From positions 887,729-951,728 of the forward strand of contig NZ_HG322949.1 of the NCBI RefSeq assembly GCF_000723165.1: a stretch of DNA of 64,000 nucleotides, read 5' to 3'. Under the pieces are notes generated by a model, which saw only the letters and a list, made by a program, of their open reading frames with translations, was not told the origin of the DNA and did no database searches. Shown in pieces: positions 1 to 8,210 of this stretch; within the stretch, counting starts at the first letter, position 1, and each line of letters opens with the position of its first letter. The stretch comes from Janthinobacterium agaricidamnosum NBRC 102515 = DSM 9628 (lineage in GTDB: Bacteria; Pseudomonadota; Gammaproteobacteria; Burkholderiales; Burkholderiaceae_D). Position numbers and translations under genes: made by a program.

Positions 1-257
1 CGATCGCTGTGCGGGCTCAGGAAATGGGGTATGTCGCGCAGCAGGAACACGCCGTCGCGCGCTCCCAGCGCGATCGGCGCCTGGTCTTGCACGTGCAGGT
101 AGCAGCCGCCTTGCAGCACCAGGTGGAAACTGCCGAGGGCCTGGCCGGCGGTCGACGCGCGCCAGCGGCCGCAATACTGGCCGACATGGAATACGGCGGT
201 ATCGAGTTCAATGCTGCCGAGCAGCCAGTTGGCAAGCTTGTCTTTATCGGCGCTCAT
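1..257 (-). CDS. AraC-family regulator, N-terminal cupin part (cut by window edge)
   Basis: Only the first 85 codons are in the window; the gene runs off the left edge. The start is the ATG at 257, reading MSADKDKLANWLLGSIELDT. The stretch around GQYCGRWRAST, FHLVLQGGCYLHV and GVFLLRDIPHFL fits the Cupin_6 ligand-binding domain found at the front of many AraC-type transcription regulators. The C-terminal DNA-binding half is not visible, so AraC membership is inferred from the sensor domain alone. It could also be a stand-alone cupin protein. Ligand and targets are unknown. Confidence 0.6.
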   Translation of the reverse strand, partial: MSADKDKLANWLLGSIELDTAVFHVGQYCGRWRASTAGQALGSFHLVLQGGCYLHVQDQAPIALGARDGVFLLRDIPHFLSPHSD

Positions 258-351
258 CAGGTTTCATCCGGGCGGACTATTCAAAATCGCATCATAAAGC
301 CTGCAGGGCAAGCCGCATACGACTAAATCCGCTTAAGCATATATGTATTTT

Positions 352-1197
352 TCATGTTGTCTTTTTGCGTGCCGCTTGCTGGAACTCCGGGCAGCTCACT
401 TGCAGCAGCGAGCGGTCTTCCAGGCACACTGCGCTCAACTGGCCGCCCCACACGCAGCCGCTGTCGAGGCCGATCAAGTTCGGCCGCAGCAGCAAGCCCA
501 GCGCCGACCAGTGGCCGAACACCACGGTAGCGCCGGCGCTGCGGCGCCCCGGCGCGTCGAACCACGGGGTCAAGCCCGAGCCCGGCGGCGCGCTGCCGCT
601 TTCCTTCATCTTGAAGTCCATGCTGCCGCTGGCGTCGCAAAAGCGCAGCCGCGTCATCGCGTTGATGATGCAGCGCCAGCGGTCCGGTCCTTGCAAGCGC
701 TCATCCCAGGTGTCGGGCTGGTTGCCGTACATGGTGCGCAGGAAGTCGACCCAGTGCTCGCCCGACAGTCGTTCAGACACTTCGGCGCTCAAGTCCAGCG
801 CCTGTTGCGCGCTCCATTGCGGCAATACCCCCGCATGGACCAGCAAATGGCCTTGCTGCATCAAGGCCAGCGGACGGCGGCGCAACCAGTCGAGCAAGAC
901 GTCGCGGTCGGGCGCCGTCAGGATTTCAGCCAGCGTGTCCGAAGCGTGCACCGGCCGGATGCCATTGGCCACCGCCAGCAAATGCAGGTCGTGGTTGCCA
1001 AGCACGGCATCGATATCGCCGCTTTGCGCCAGTTGATAAACGTGGCGCAGGGTCGCCAGCGATTGCGGGCCGCGATTGATCAAGTCGCCGGCGAACAGGA
1101 TGCGATCCGGGCCGGCACTGGCGCTGCTTACCTTGGCAAGTAATTCGACGGTTTGGTCGTGGCAACCTTGCAAGTCGCCGATAACATAGGTTTTCAT
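352..1197 (-). CDS. apaH: Diadenosine tetraphosphatase, symmetrical (ApaH)
   Basis: Cytoplasmic metallophosphatase that hydrolyses Ap4A to two ADP and can remove Np4 caps from RNA. The 281-residue product starts at the ATG at 1197, giving [15 protein letters not shown]; a TTG eight codons upstream is less likely. Metallophosphoesterase motifs are in order: GDLQGCHDQ (residues 7-15), GDLINRG (37-43) and GNHDLH (67-72). Length matches the family (about 280). It stands alone here, convergent with nothing and divergent from the H-NS-like gene across an AT-rich spacer, rather than beside rsmA/pdxA as in enterics. Confidence 0.93.
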   Translation of the reverse strand: MKTYVIGDLQGCHDQTVELLAKVSSASAGPDRILFAGDLINRGPQSLATLRHVYQLAQSGDIDAVLGNHDLHLLAVANGIRPVHASDTLAEILTAPDRDVLLDWLRRRPLALMQQGHLLVHAGVLPQWSAQQALDLSAEVSERLSGEHWVDFLRTMYGNQPDTWDERLQGPDRWRCIINAMTRLRFCDASGSMDFKMKESGSAPPGSGLTPWFDAPGRRSAGATVVFGHWSALGLLLRPNLIGLDSGCVWGGQLSAVCLEDRSLLQVSCPEFQQAARKKTT

Positions 1198-1723
1198 GAT
1201 GTGATGCCGGTATGCGATCAATTTGATAGTCGTAGACTGTCTAGTTTAACGCTTAAACTGACATTTGACCGGGATATTCATCGCCTGGATAAGCGATGCC
1301 TGTCTGGTAAAGGCACGGAATGGCCACATGGCCGGTGGCGGCAGGTTTCATCGCCATGGTTTATAACATGCTTGCCCTGTCCGATATGTCTTTGCAGGCG
1401 GGATGGAATGGGTAAGTGGTATTGTTCGTAATAATGATCTGGCATATGGGTGTATTTCACAAATAATCGTGTTTAATTAATTTCCGTATCGGTATGCCGC
1501 ACCGTTTGTTATTGATGGATGTAATTATTGAAGCGGGATGAATCAATGGAGCAGCGGGAAGTGAATATTTTATTTATGAAATGTCCAATCAAAATGATTA
1601 ATTGGGAACTTTATTTAAATTATGAATTTTAGTATTGGTGCATTTGTTTGAAATAAATGAAAGTGTCGATGTTATGTAGTATATTTATGCAATCTATTAA
1701 TTTCATTAACTATGGGAGTATTT
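1198..1723. promoter_or_regulatory. AT-rich spacer between apaH and the H-NS-like gene
   Basis: About 525 bases without a credible gene. The half next to the H-NS-like gene (roughly 1430-1710) is much more AT-rich than the surrounding DNA, with runs of short A and T tracts. Such DNA is the preferred target of H-NS proteins, so autoregulation is plausible but not shown. No clear -35/-10 pair or terminator was assigned with confidence. Confidence 0.4.
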
Positions 1724-2035
1724 GTGGATATATCCAATCTGACGGCGCTGGAGTTGCGTCATTTGCAGGAAAAAATTAAAAAAGAAATGAAGGACCGCGA
1801 GCGCCAGGATTTGAGCAAGGCGCGCGAACAAATCCTGGCGATTGCCCAAAGTGTCGGCCTGCCGCTGAAAGAATTGATGAGCGTGGTTCCTGCGCGCGCC
1901 AAGCTGGGCGCCGTCGCAGTACAGTTTCGCAACCCCGCCGACGCCTCGCTGCAATGGACTGGCCGTGGCCGCCAGCCGAAGTGGGTAAGGGAGTGGGTTG
2001 AAAGCGGCAAGTCCATCGATCTGCTGCGCGTATAA
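1724..2035 (+). CDS. H-NS family nucleoid-associated protein
   Basis: A 103-residue protein of the H-NS histone family, expected to bind curved AT-rich DNA and silence genes. The N-terminal half is a charged oligomerisation helix (LRHLQEKIKKEMKDRERQDL). The C-terminal DNA-binding loop is TGRGRQPKW (residues 79-87), matching the family TG-x-GR-x-P core. The GTG at 1724 is chosen as start because GGGAG at 1714-1718 sits five bases upstream and VDISNLTALEL matches the usual N-terminus of betaproteobacterial members; an ATG at 1712 would put the start on top of that ribosome site. A terminator follows at 2054. Confidence 0.9.
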   Translation: MDISNLTALELRHLQEKIKKEMKDRERQDLSKAREQILAIAQSVGLPLKELMSVVPARAKLGAVAVQFRNPADASLQWTGRGRQPKWVREWVESGKSIDLLRV

Positions 2036-2053
2036 TTCGCTATACTCTGATAG

Positions 2054-2090
2054 CGCGGCAGGCACCGTTCAGGTGGTTGCCGCGGTTTTC
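2054..2090 (+). terminator. Rho-independent terminator after the H-NS-like gene
   Basis: CGCGGCA (2054-2060) pairs with TGCCGCG (2078-2084), with ACC/GGT extending the stem inside, followed by TTTTC. It lies 19 bases after the stop codon and before the pgm operon. Confidence 0.7.
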
Positions 2091-2170
2091 TTCGTTATTG
2101 ATGTTTCAGCGTTCCTCGCCACCTTGAGCGGGGAGCCTGTGCCTGTCCGTTCCCATTTCGACAAAAGACC

Positions 2171-3553
2171 ATGATCCCACTCTCCAGAACCATCTTCAAA
2201 GCCTACGATATCCGTGGCATCATCGGTAACACGCTGGACGCCGGCGTGGCCCGCTTGATCGGCCGCGCGTTTGGGCGGGCCGCACTCGCCAAGGGCGAAA
2301 AAAAGGTGGTGATCGGCCGCGACGGACGCCTGTCCGGACCGGAACTGGCCGCGGCGCTGGCGCAAGGCTTGCAAGCGGCGGGCGTCGATGTGATCGACCT
2401 GGGCGTGGTGGCCACGCCGATGGTGTACTTCGGCACCAACGTGCTCGATACACGCTCCGGCATCATGGTCACCGGCAGCCACAATCCGCCGGACTACAAT
2501 GGTTTTAAAATGGTGCTGGCCGGCGAAGCGATCCATGGCGAGGCGATTTTGGCGCTGTATCAAAGCATCATTGATCAAGACGGCGACAGCGGCGTGCCGG
2601 CCGGCCATTATGCGACCCACGATATCCGTGCCGCCTACCTGCAGCGCATTATCGGCGATATCAGGCTGGCCCGCCCGATCAAGATCGCGGTCGATTGCGG
2701 CAATGGCGTGGCGGGCGCGTTCGCCGGCGACCTGTTCCGCGGCCTGGGCTGCGACGTGACCGAATTGTTTTGCGAGGTGGACGGCACGTTCCCGAATCAT
2801 CATCCGGACCCGGCCCATCCTGAAAATCTGCAGGACTTGATCCGCTGCCTGCAACACGGCGACGCCGAGATCGGCATCGCCTTCGACGGCGACGGCGACC
2901 GGCTGGGCGTGGTGACCAAGGATGGCCAGATCATTTATCCGGACCGCCAGATGATGTTGTTCGCCGCCGACGTGCTGGCGCGCCATCCGGGTGAACAAAT
3001 CCTGTACGACGTCAAATGCACGCGCCACCTGGCGCCGTGGATCAGCCGGCACGGCGGCCGGCCGCTGATGTACAAGACCGGCCACTCGCTGGTCAAGGCC
3101 AAGCTGCGCGAAACCGGCGCGCCGCTGGGCGGCGAAATGAGCGGCCATATTTTCTTCAAGGACCGCTGGTACGGTTTCGACGACGGCTTGTATGCCGGCG
3201 CGCGGCTGCTGGAAATCCTGACCCGGGTCGGCGATCCGTCGGCCTTGCTGAACGCGCTGCCGCAATCGGACAGCACGCCGGAATTGCACCTGGAATTGAA
3301 GGAAGGCGAAAACGTCATCGTGATGGAACAGTTGCGCCGCGATGCGGTATTCCCCGGCAACCGGCAAATCATCACCATCGACGGCCTGCGGGTCGAATAT
3401 GACGATGGTTTCGGCCTGGCGCGTTCGTCGAACACCACGCCGGTGATCGTGATGCGTTTTGAGGCGGAAACGCCGGCCGCGCTGGCGCGTATCCAGGGCC
3501 AGTTCAAAAGCGTGATCCTGGCCGCCAGGCCGGACGCCGTCTTGCCGTTCTGA
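2171..3553 (+). CDS. Phosphomannomutase/phosphoglucomutase
   Basis: Cytoplasmic alpha-D-phosphohexomutase that interconverts hexose 1- and 6-phosphates to supply sugar nucleotides for lipopolysaccharide and exopolysaccharide. The 460-residue protein has the phosphoserine loop TGSHNPPDYNGFK (Ser103), the metal site DGDGDR (239-244) and the sugar-binding loop GEMSGH (321-326), in the AlgC/ManB order and length. It opens an operon with waaC (six bases downstream) and waaA, which ties it to core-oligosaccharide synthesis. Whether mannose or glucose phosphate is preferred cannot be read from sequence. Confidence 0.93.
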   Translation: MIPLSRTIFKAYDIRGIIGNTLDAGVARLIGRAFGRAALAKGEKKVVIGRDGRLSGPELAAALAQGLQAAGVDVIDLGVVATPMVYFGTNVLDTRSGIMVTGSHNPPDYNGFKMVLAGEAIHGEAILALYQSIIDQDGDSGVPAGHYATHDIRAAYLQRIIGDIRLARPIKIAVDCGNGVAGAFAGDLFRGLGCDVTELFCEVDGTFPNHHPDPAHPENLQDLIRCLQHGDAEIGIAFDGDGDRLGVVTKDGQIIYPDRQMMLFAADVLARHPGEQILYDVKCTRHLAPWISRHGGRPLMYKTGHSLVKAKLRETGAPLGGEMSGHIFFKDRWYGFDDGLYAGARLLEILTRVGDPSALLNALPQSDSTPELHLELKEGENVIVMEQLRRDAVFPGNRQIITIDGLRVEYDDGFGLARSSNTTPVIVMRFEAETPAALARIQGQFKSVILAARPDAVLPF

Positions 3554-3559
3554 GATGCG

Positions 3560-4564
3560 ATGACCGTGCAAAACAAGCCTTTGAATATCTTGCTGGTGCG
3601 CGTGTCGTCGCTGGGCGACGTGCTGCATAACTTGCCGATGGTGGCCGATATTGCGCGCCATTTCCCGAACGCGACCATCGACTGGGTGGTCGAAGAAAGC
3701 TACACCAGCCTGGTGCGCCTGAATCCACGGGTGGGGACGATCATCCCGTTCGCCTTGCGGCGCTGGCGCAAAAGCCTGGGCCGGCGCGCAACCCGGACCG
3801 AAATCAAGGCCTTTTTCAAGACCTTGCGACAAAAGCAATACGATTATGTGTTCGATACCCAGGGCTTGCTGAAAACCGGCATCATCATGGGCGCGGCGCG
3901 GCTGGCCCCGGGCGGTCAAAAGATCGGCCTGGCCAACGGCAGCGAAGGTTCGGGGTATGAGGGTATCTCGCGCCTGTTTCACAATAAAAGCATTGCGCTC
4001 GACCCGCGCACCCACGCGGTGGCGCGCGGCCGCCTGGTCGCGGCGGCCGCGCTGGGCTATGGCGCCGACAGTCCCGCCGATTTCGGTCTTGCCGAGCTGC
4101 CGCGTCCGATACCGTTGCCGGGCTGGATGCCGGCCGAACCGTATGCGGTGTATTTCCACGGCACCGCCCGCAATGCCAAGAAATGGGCACCGCAACACTG
4201 GATCGCGCTGGGCCGTCAACTGGCGCCGATGACTATCTTGCTGCCGTGGGGATCGGCGGCCGAAAAAGCCGAGGCGGAAGTCCTGGCGGCCAGCTTGCCG
4301 CATGCGCGGGTGTTGCCGAAATTGTCGATGGCCGATGCGGTGCTACTGGCGCGCCACGCCGCGCTGGTGGTGGGCGTCGATACCGGCCTGACCCATATCG
4401 CGGCGGCGTTGACGCGGCCGACGGTGGAAATCTACGCCGATTCGCCGCGCTGGAAAACCGAAGGCAATTGGTCGCCGAACATCATCAACCTGGGCGACCG
4501 CGGCAGACCGCCATCGGTGTCCGAAGTATTGTCCGCAGCACAGAGTTTGCTGAATCCAAGTTAA
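3560..4564 (+). CDS. waaC: Lipopolysaccharide heptosyltransferase I
   Basis: Inner-membrane-associated GT9 glycosyltransferase that adds the first L-glycero-D-manno-heptose to Kdo2-lipid A. The 334-residue protein begins with the GT9 N-terminal pattern NILLVRVSSLGDVLHNLPMV, which carries the conserved SSLGD, and has the C-terminal ADP-heptose-site motif VGVDTGLTHIAAAL. Position between a phosphohexomutase gene and waaA, with six- and eight-base gaps, supports the heptosyltransferase I call over heptosyltransferase II. A gmhB gene for the donor pathway lies 3 kb away. Confidence 0.92.
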   Translation: MTVQNKPLNILLVRVSSLGDVLHNLPMVADIARHFPNATIDWVVEESYTSLVRLNPRVGTIIPFALRRWRKSLGRRATRTEIKAFFKTLRQKQYDYVFDTQGLLKTGIIMGAARLAPGGQKIGLANGSEGSGYEGISRLFHNKSIALDPRTHAVARGRLVAAAALGYGADSPADFGLAELPRPIPLPGWMPAEPYAVYFHGTARNAKKWAPQHWIALGRQLAPMTILLPWGSAAEKAEAEVLAASLPHARVLPKLSMADAVLLARHAALVVGVDTGLTHIAAALTRPTVEIYADSPRWKTEGNWSPNIINLGDRGRPPSVSEVLSAAQSLLNPS

Positions 4565-4572
4565 AGTTAGCG

Positions 4573-5868
4573 ATGCGTATTTTTTATTCCCTGATGTGGT
4601 GGCTGGCCATGCCGCTGGTATTGGCGCGGCTGTGGTTGCGTGGACGCAAGGAACCGGCTTACCGGCAGCACTGGGCTGAACGGCTGGGCCTGTATGGCCG
4701 CAAACCGGGCGGCGCCATGCCGATGTCGATCTGGGTGCACGCCGTCTCGGTCGGCGAAACCCGCGCCGCCGAGCCGCTGGTGGAGGCTTTGCTGGCCGCG
4801 TGGCCGGAATGCCGCATTATCCTGACCCACATGACGCCGACTGGCCGCGCCACCGGTCAAAGCCTGTTCGCCAGGCATGGTGCGCGGCTGCTGCAATCGT
4901 ATCTGCCCTACGATACCGCGACCATGGTGGGACGTTTCATCCGCCACTTTGAACCGCGTATGTGCATTTTGATGGAAACCGAAGTGTGGCCCAACCTGAT
5001 CGCCGTCTGTCATCAGCGCAGCGTGCCGGTGGCCCTGGTTAACGCGCGCTTGTCGCAGCGTTCGCTGAAGCGGGCCCAGCGCCTGGGCCGCTTGATGCGC
5101 GAGGCGGCGCGCGGCATTACGCTGGTCGCGGCGCAAACCGAGGCCGACGCGCAGCGCGTGGCGCTGCTCGGTGTCAAAAATGTGGCTGTCACCGGCAGCA
5201 TCAAGTTCGACGTGGTGGTGCCCGACGCCGCGCTGGCGACCGGCGCCTGGCTGCGCGGCCTGATTGGCCAGCGCCCGGTATTGTTGTGCGCCAGCACCCG
5301 CGATGGCGAGGAAGCGTTGATACTGGACGCTTATCAGCGGGCCACCAAGCTGCCTGCCGATTTGCTGTTGCTGATCGTGCCGCGCCATCCGCAGCGCTTT
5401 GAGGACGTCGAAAAAATGATCGCCGCGCGTGGCTTGTCGATGCAGCGCCGCTCGCTGCTGTCGGATGAGAGTCAATTGGCTGCCGACGTAAAAATCTTGC
5501 TGGGCGACTCGATGGGGGAAATGTTTGCCTATTACGCGGCCTGCGATTGCGCCTTCATCGGCGGCAGCCTGTTGCCGCTGGGCGGACAAAACCTGATCGA
5601 GGCGTGCGCGCTGGGCAAGCCCGTGCTGATCGGGCCGCATACCTTCAATTTCGCGCTGGTGACGCAAGATGCGCTGGCGGCCGGCGCCGCCGCGTTGACG
5701 CAAGATGCCGACGCCTTGATGCAGCGGGCGGCGGAGCTGCTGCAAGATCCGGCCGGCCTGAGTGACATGGGCCGGCATGCGCTGGTCTTTGCCAGTCAGC
5801 ATCGTGGGGCGACACAGCGTACGCTGGCGTTGCTGCCTAGCCTGCTGAATGCGAAAGTGCCAGCCTGA
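4573..5868 (+). CDS. waaA: 3-deoxy-D-manno-octulosonic acid transferase
   Basis: Membrane-anchored GT30 enzyme that transfers Kdo from CMP-Kdo to lipid IVA. The start is the ATG at 4573, eight bases after waaC, giving a 431-residue protein with an N-terminal membrane segment (FYSLMWWLAMPLVLARLWL). Family motifs include WVHAVSVGETRAAEPL, METEVWPNL and, near the end, GGSLLPLGGQNLIEA. The reading frame is open far upstream through waaC, but that extension has no homology-like features. It is the third gene of the pgm-waaC-waaA operon. Confidence 0.94.
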   Translation: MRIFYSLMWWLAMPLVLARLWLRGRKEPAYRQHWAERLGLYGRKPGGAMPMSIWVHAVSVGETRAAEPLVEALLAAWPECRIILTHMTPTGRATGQSLFARHGARLLQSYLPYDTATMVGRFIRHFEPRMCILMETEVWPNLIAVCHQRSVPVALVNARLSQRSLKRAQRLGRLMREAARGITLVAAQTEADAQRVALLGVKNVAVTGSIKFDVVVPDAALATGAWLRGLIGQRPVLLCASTRDGEEALILDAYQRATKLPADLLLLIVPRHPQRFEDVEKMIAARGLSMQRRSLLSDESQLAADVKILLGDSMGEMFAYYAACDCAFIGGSLLPLGGQNLIEACALGKPVLIGPHTFNFALVTQDALAAGAAALTQDADALMQRAAELLQDPAGLSDMGRHALVFASQHRGATQRTLALLPSLLNAKVPA

Positions 5869-5890
5869 GCGGCACTGCTATCGCGGTAAT

Positions 5891-6823
5891 TTAAGCGAAT
5901 AAGACCGGCAATTCCTGCGAGCGCTTGCGCAGCGCCTGCTTGGCGCCTTCATAATCGGGGTAGATCGACGCCACGGTGGCCCAGAAACGCGGGCTGTGGT
6001 TCATTTCCAGCAAGTGCGACAATTCATGCGCCACCACGTAATCGACCAGCGGCAGCGCGAAGTGGATCAGGCGCCAGTTCAGGCGGATCTTGCGCTGTAT
6101 CGTGCATGAACCCCAGCGCGTGCCGGCCGACGACAGTGAAAACGAGTCGTAGCTGACGCCCAGTTTTTCCGCATACCGGTCCAGCCGCTCGCCGAATAGC
6201 AGCCTGGCTTCTTGCTGGTACCACGCTTTCACTTTGTCTTTCAGCTGATGCTCGGTGCCGGTCGGCGTGACCCACACGTGCAATTCCAGCGTGTCGCGGT
6301 TGAAGCTGGTCCGGTGGCGCGCCGCCTGGTGCAGCCGCAAGGTGATCTCGCCGCCGAGGTAGGGCAACGCGGCGCCATCGAGCCACGCCACCGGCGCACG
6401 TTCCAGCCGCTGCGCGCGGCGTTCGTGCCGTTCGTGCAGTTTCGACAAGATCCAGCCTTGCTTGGCGCGGATCGCATTGTCGATTTCGGCCAGCGTGATG
6501 CGTTTCGGCGCCGTCACGCGCAAGCCGTCGTCGTCGATCATGAAGCCGATCGAGCGGCGCGTCGAGCGGCGCAGCACATATTCCAGGGTATGCTGGCCCA
6601 GCCGCAATTGGCGCAGCGGCGCGGCATCGGGCGCATGCGCTGGCGGCGGGGCAGGCTGGACGGGAATGGAAGGCAGCGGCCGCGGCAAGAAGGTGCGCGG
6701 CGTTTCAGGGAATAATGGACGTACCACGGGAGATGCATCCGGCGTCGCGGCGGGAGCCGCCGACGCCGAAAAATCTTGTGCGAATAAATCCAGTTGCTGG
6801 CCGTTGACCTTGAGCGACTTCAT
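5891..6823 (-). CDS. YgjP-type zinc metallopeptidase (DUF45/M48-like)
   Basis: A 310-residue protein of the YgjP/SprT-like metal-dependent hydrolase family. The zinc site is HELSH (266-270) with a third histidine at 276 in MNHSPRFW, close to the C-terminus as in the family. The first 100 residues are a proline/alanine-rich extension after MKSLKVNGQQLDLF and are low complexity. The start at 6823 was chosen because the upstream in-frame sequence overlaps plsC. It is the last gene of the minus-strand housekeeping block, 44 bases after plsC. Physiological substrate is unknown. Confidence 0.82.
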   Translation of the reverse strand: MKSLKVNGQQLDLFAQDFSASAAPAATPDASPVVRPLFPETPRTFLPRPLPSIPVQPAPPPAHAPDAAPLRQLRLGQHTLEYVLRRSTRRSIGFMIDDDGLRVTAPKRITLAEIDNAIRAKQGWILSKLHERHERRAQRLERAPVAWLDGAALPYLGGEITLRLHQAARHRTSFNRDTLELHVWVTPTGTEHQLKDKVKAWYQQEARLLFGERLDRYAEKLGVSYDSFSLSSAGTRWGSCTIQRKIRLNWRLIHFALPLVDYVVAHELSHLLEMNHSPRFWATVASIYPDYEGAKQALRKRSQELPVLFA

Positions 6824-6867
6824 TTGCTGTCGTAGTGCCGGCTCCTGGATTACCGCGCTGATGCCAT

Positions 6868-7608
6868 CTAGCCAGCGTTGTAGGCGTGAGGCGAAATGAC
6901 GCGCATTTCTGATTCTATCCAATTTTCCACCTGTTGCATCAAGCTGTCCGGAGTGTGCCCTTCCGATGAAATCGGCTTGCCGATCGAGACCGTGATCAAG
7001 CCTGGCCGTTTCAGGAACGACTGCTTGGGCCAGCATTCTCCCGAGTTGTGGGCGATCGGCACCACCACGGCGCCGGTTGCGATCGCCAGGCGGGTGCCGC
7101 CGCTTTTGTATTTGCCGGTTTCGCCAACGGGAATCCGGGTGCCTTCAGGGAACATGATAATCCATTGTCCGTCCGCCAGGCGGCGTTTGCCGTGGGCGAC
7201 GACGCTTTTAAATGCATGTTTTCCTTGCGCCCGGTCAATCGGGATCATGCGCAGCAAGGCCATGGCCCAGCCGAAGAACGGAATGTACAGGATTTCCTTC
7301 TTGAACACATAGACCAGCGGACGTGGCAGGCTAGGCAGCAAGAAAATGGTTTCCCAGGCCGACTGGTGTTTCGACAGCACCACCGCCGGCGCATCCGGGA
7401 AATTCTCGGCGCCCTTGATTTCATAGCGGATGCCGCAAATCACTTTGGCGCACCAGATGATGAACACATTCCAGCGCGACGTGACGTAATAACGCTGGTT
7501 GTACGACAGCGGCGCCGCGAAGAAGCAGACGCAGGCCCAGATGATGGTGGCGATGATCATGATGATCATGAACAACAAAGAACGCAGGAACAGGGAAAGA
7601 TTGCGCAA
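6868..7608 (-). CDS. plsC: 1-acyl-sn-glycerol-3-phosphate acyltransferase
   Basis: Inner-membrane enzyme that acylates lysophosphatidic acid to phosphatidic acid in phospholipid synthesis. The 246-residue protein has a long hydrophobic N-terminus (residues about 8-35), the acyltransferase block KHQSAWET (the HX4E variant common in Burkholderiales, rather than HX4D) and the substrate motif FPEGTR. It follows gmhB by 14 bases in the same operon. Confidence 0.92.
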   Translation of the reverse strand: MRNLSLFLRSLLFMIIMIIATIIWACVCFFAAPLSYNQRYYVTSRWNVFIIWCAKVICGIRYEIKGAENFPDAPAVVLSKHQSAWETIFLLPSLPRPLVYVFKKEILYIPFFGWAMALLRMIPIDRAQGKHAFKSVVAHGKRRLADGQWIIMFPEGTRIPVGETGKYKSGGTRLAIATGAVVVPIAHNSGECWPKQSFLKRPGLITVSIGKPISSEGHTPDSLMQQVENWIESEMRVISPHAYNAG

Positions 7609-7622
7609 CGCGGTCTCCAGAA

Positions 7623-8195
7623 TTAAACAGAAAAAGCAACGGTGGGCGAGGGCGCCTCTGCCGTCTTCAGCAAATGGTTGACCATCGCGGCCAGGTCGGG
7701 AAAGACCATGGTGCCGGGCGGCAAACCGCCGGTGGCCTGGGTTTTTCCGCCCTTGCCGGTCAATACCAGGTAAGGCGTGCAGCCGCTGATGAAACCGGCC
7801 TGCAAGTCGCGCAGCGAATCGCCGACGGTCGGCACGCCCTTCAGGCTGATGTTATAGCGTTGTGAAATTTCATGGAACATGCCCGGTTTCGGCTTGCGGC
7901 AGTCGCAATTGTCGGCCCCGGCGTGCGGACAGAAAAACACCGCGTCGATATCGGCGCCCACTTGCTGCGCCAGCGTATGCATCTTTTGGTGTATCGTATT
8001 CAATACCGTCATGTCGAAGTATTCGCGCGCGATGCCGGACTGGTTCGAGGCGATCACCACGCGGTAGCCAGCCTGGTTCAGGCGCGCGATCGCTTCCAGC
8101 GAGCCGGGGATCGGCAGCCACTCGGCCGGCGATTTGATGAAGTCCGGCGAGTCATGATTAATGACGCCGTCGCGGTCGAGGATAATCAGTTTCAT
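7623..8195 (-). CDS. gmhB: D-glycero-beta-D-manno-heptose 1,7-bisphosphate 7-phosphatase
   Basis: HAD-superfamily phosphatase of the ADP-heptose pathway for the lipopolysaccharide core. The 190-residue protein opens with the HAD nucleophile motif LDRDGVIN and carries the structural zinc ligands CPHAGADNCDCRKP typical of GmhB. The ATG at 8195 is preferred because GGGA lies about nine bases upstream; an ATG at 8210 would abut the glyS stop directly. Coupled tightly to glyS upstream and plsC downstream. It complements waaC, which uses the product sugar. Confidence 0.93.
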   Translation of the reverse strand: MKLIILDRDGVINHDSPDFIKSPAEWLPIPGSLEAIARLNQAGYRVVIASNQSGIAREYFDMTVLNTIHQKMHTLAQQVGADIDAVFFCPHAGADNCDCRKPKPGMFHEISQRYNISLKGVPTVGDSLRDLQAGFISGCTPYLVLTGKGGKTQATGGLPPGTMVFPDLAAMVNHLLKTAEAPSPTVAFSV

Positions 8196-8210
8196 CGCCG
8201 GAGTTCCCAT

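Noticed and set aside
2069..4303. 744-codon open frame opposite pgm and waaC
   Set aside because: Rich in His/Arg/Gln with no domain pattern; it mirrors well-supported genes and reflects high GC content.
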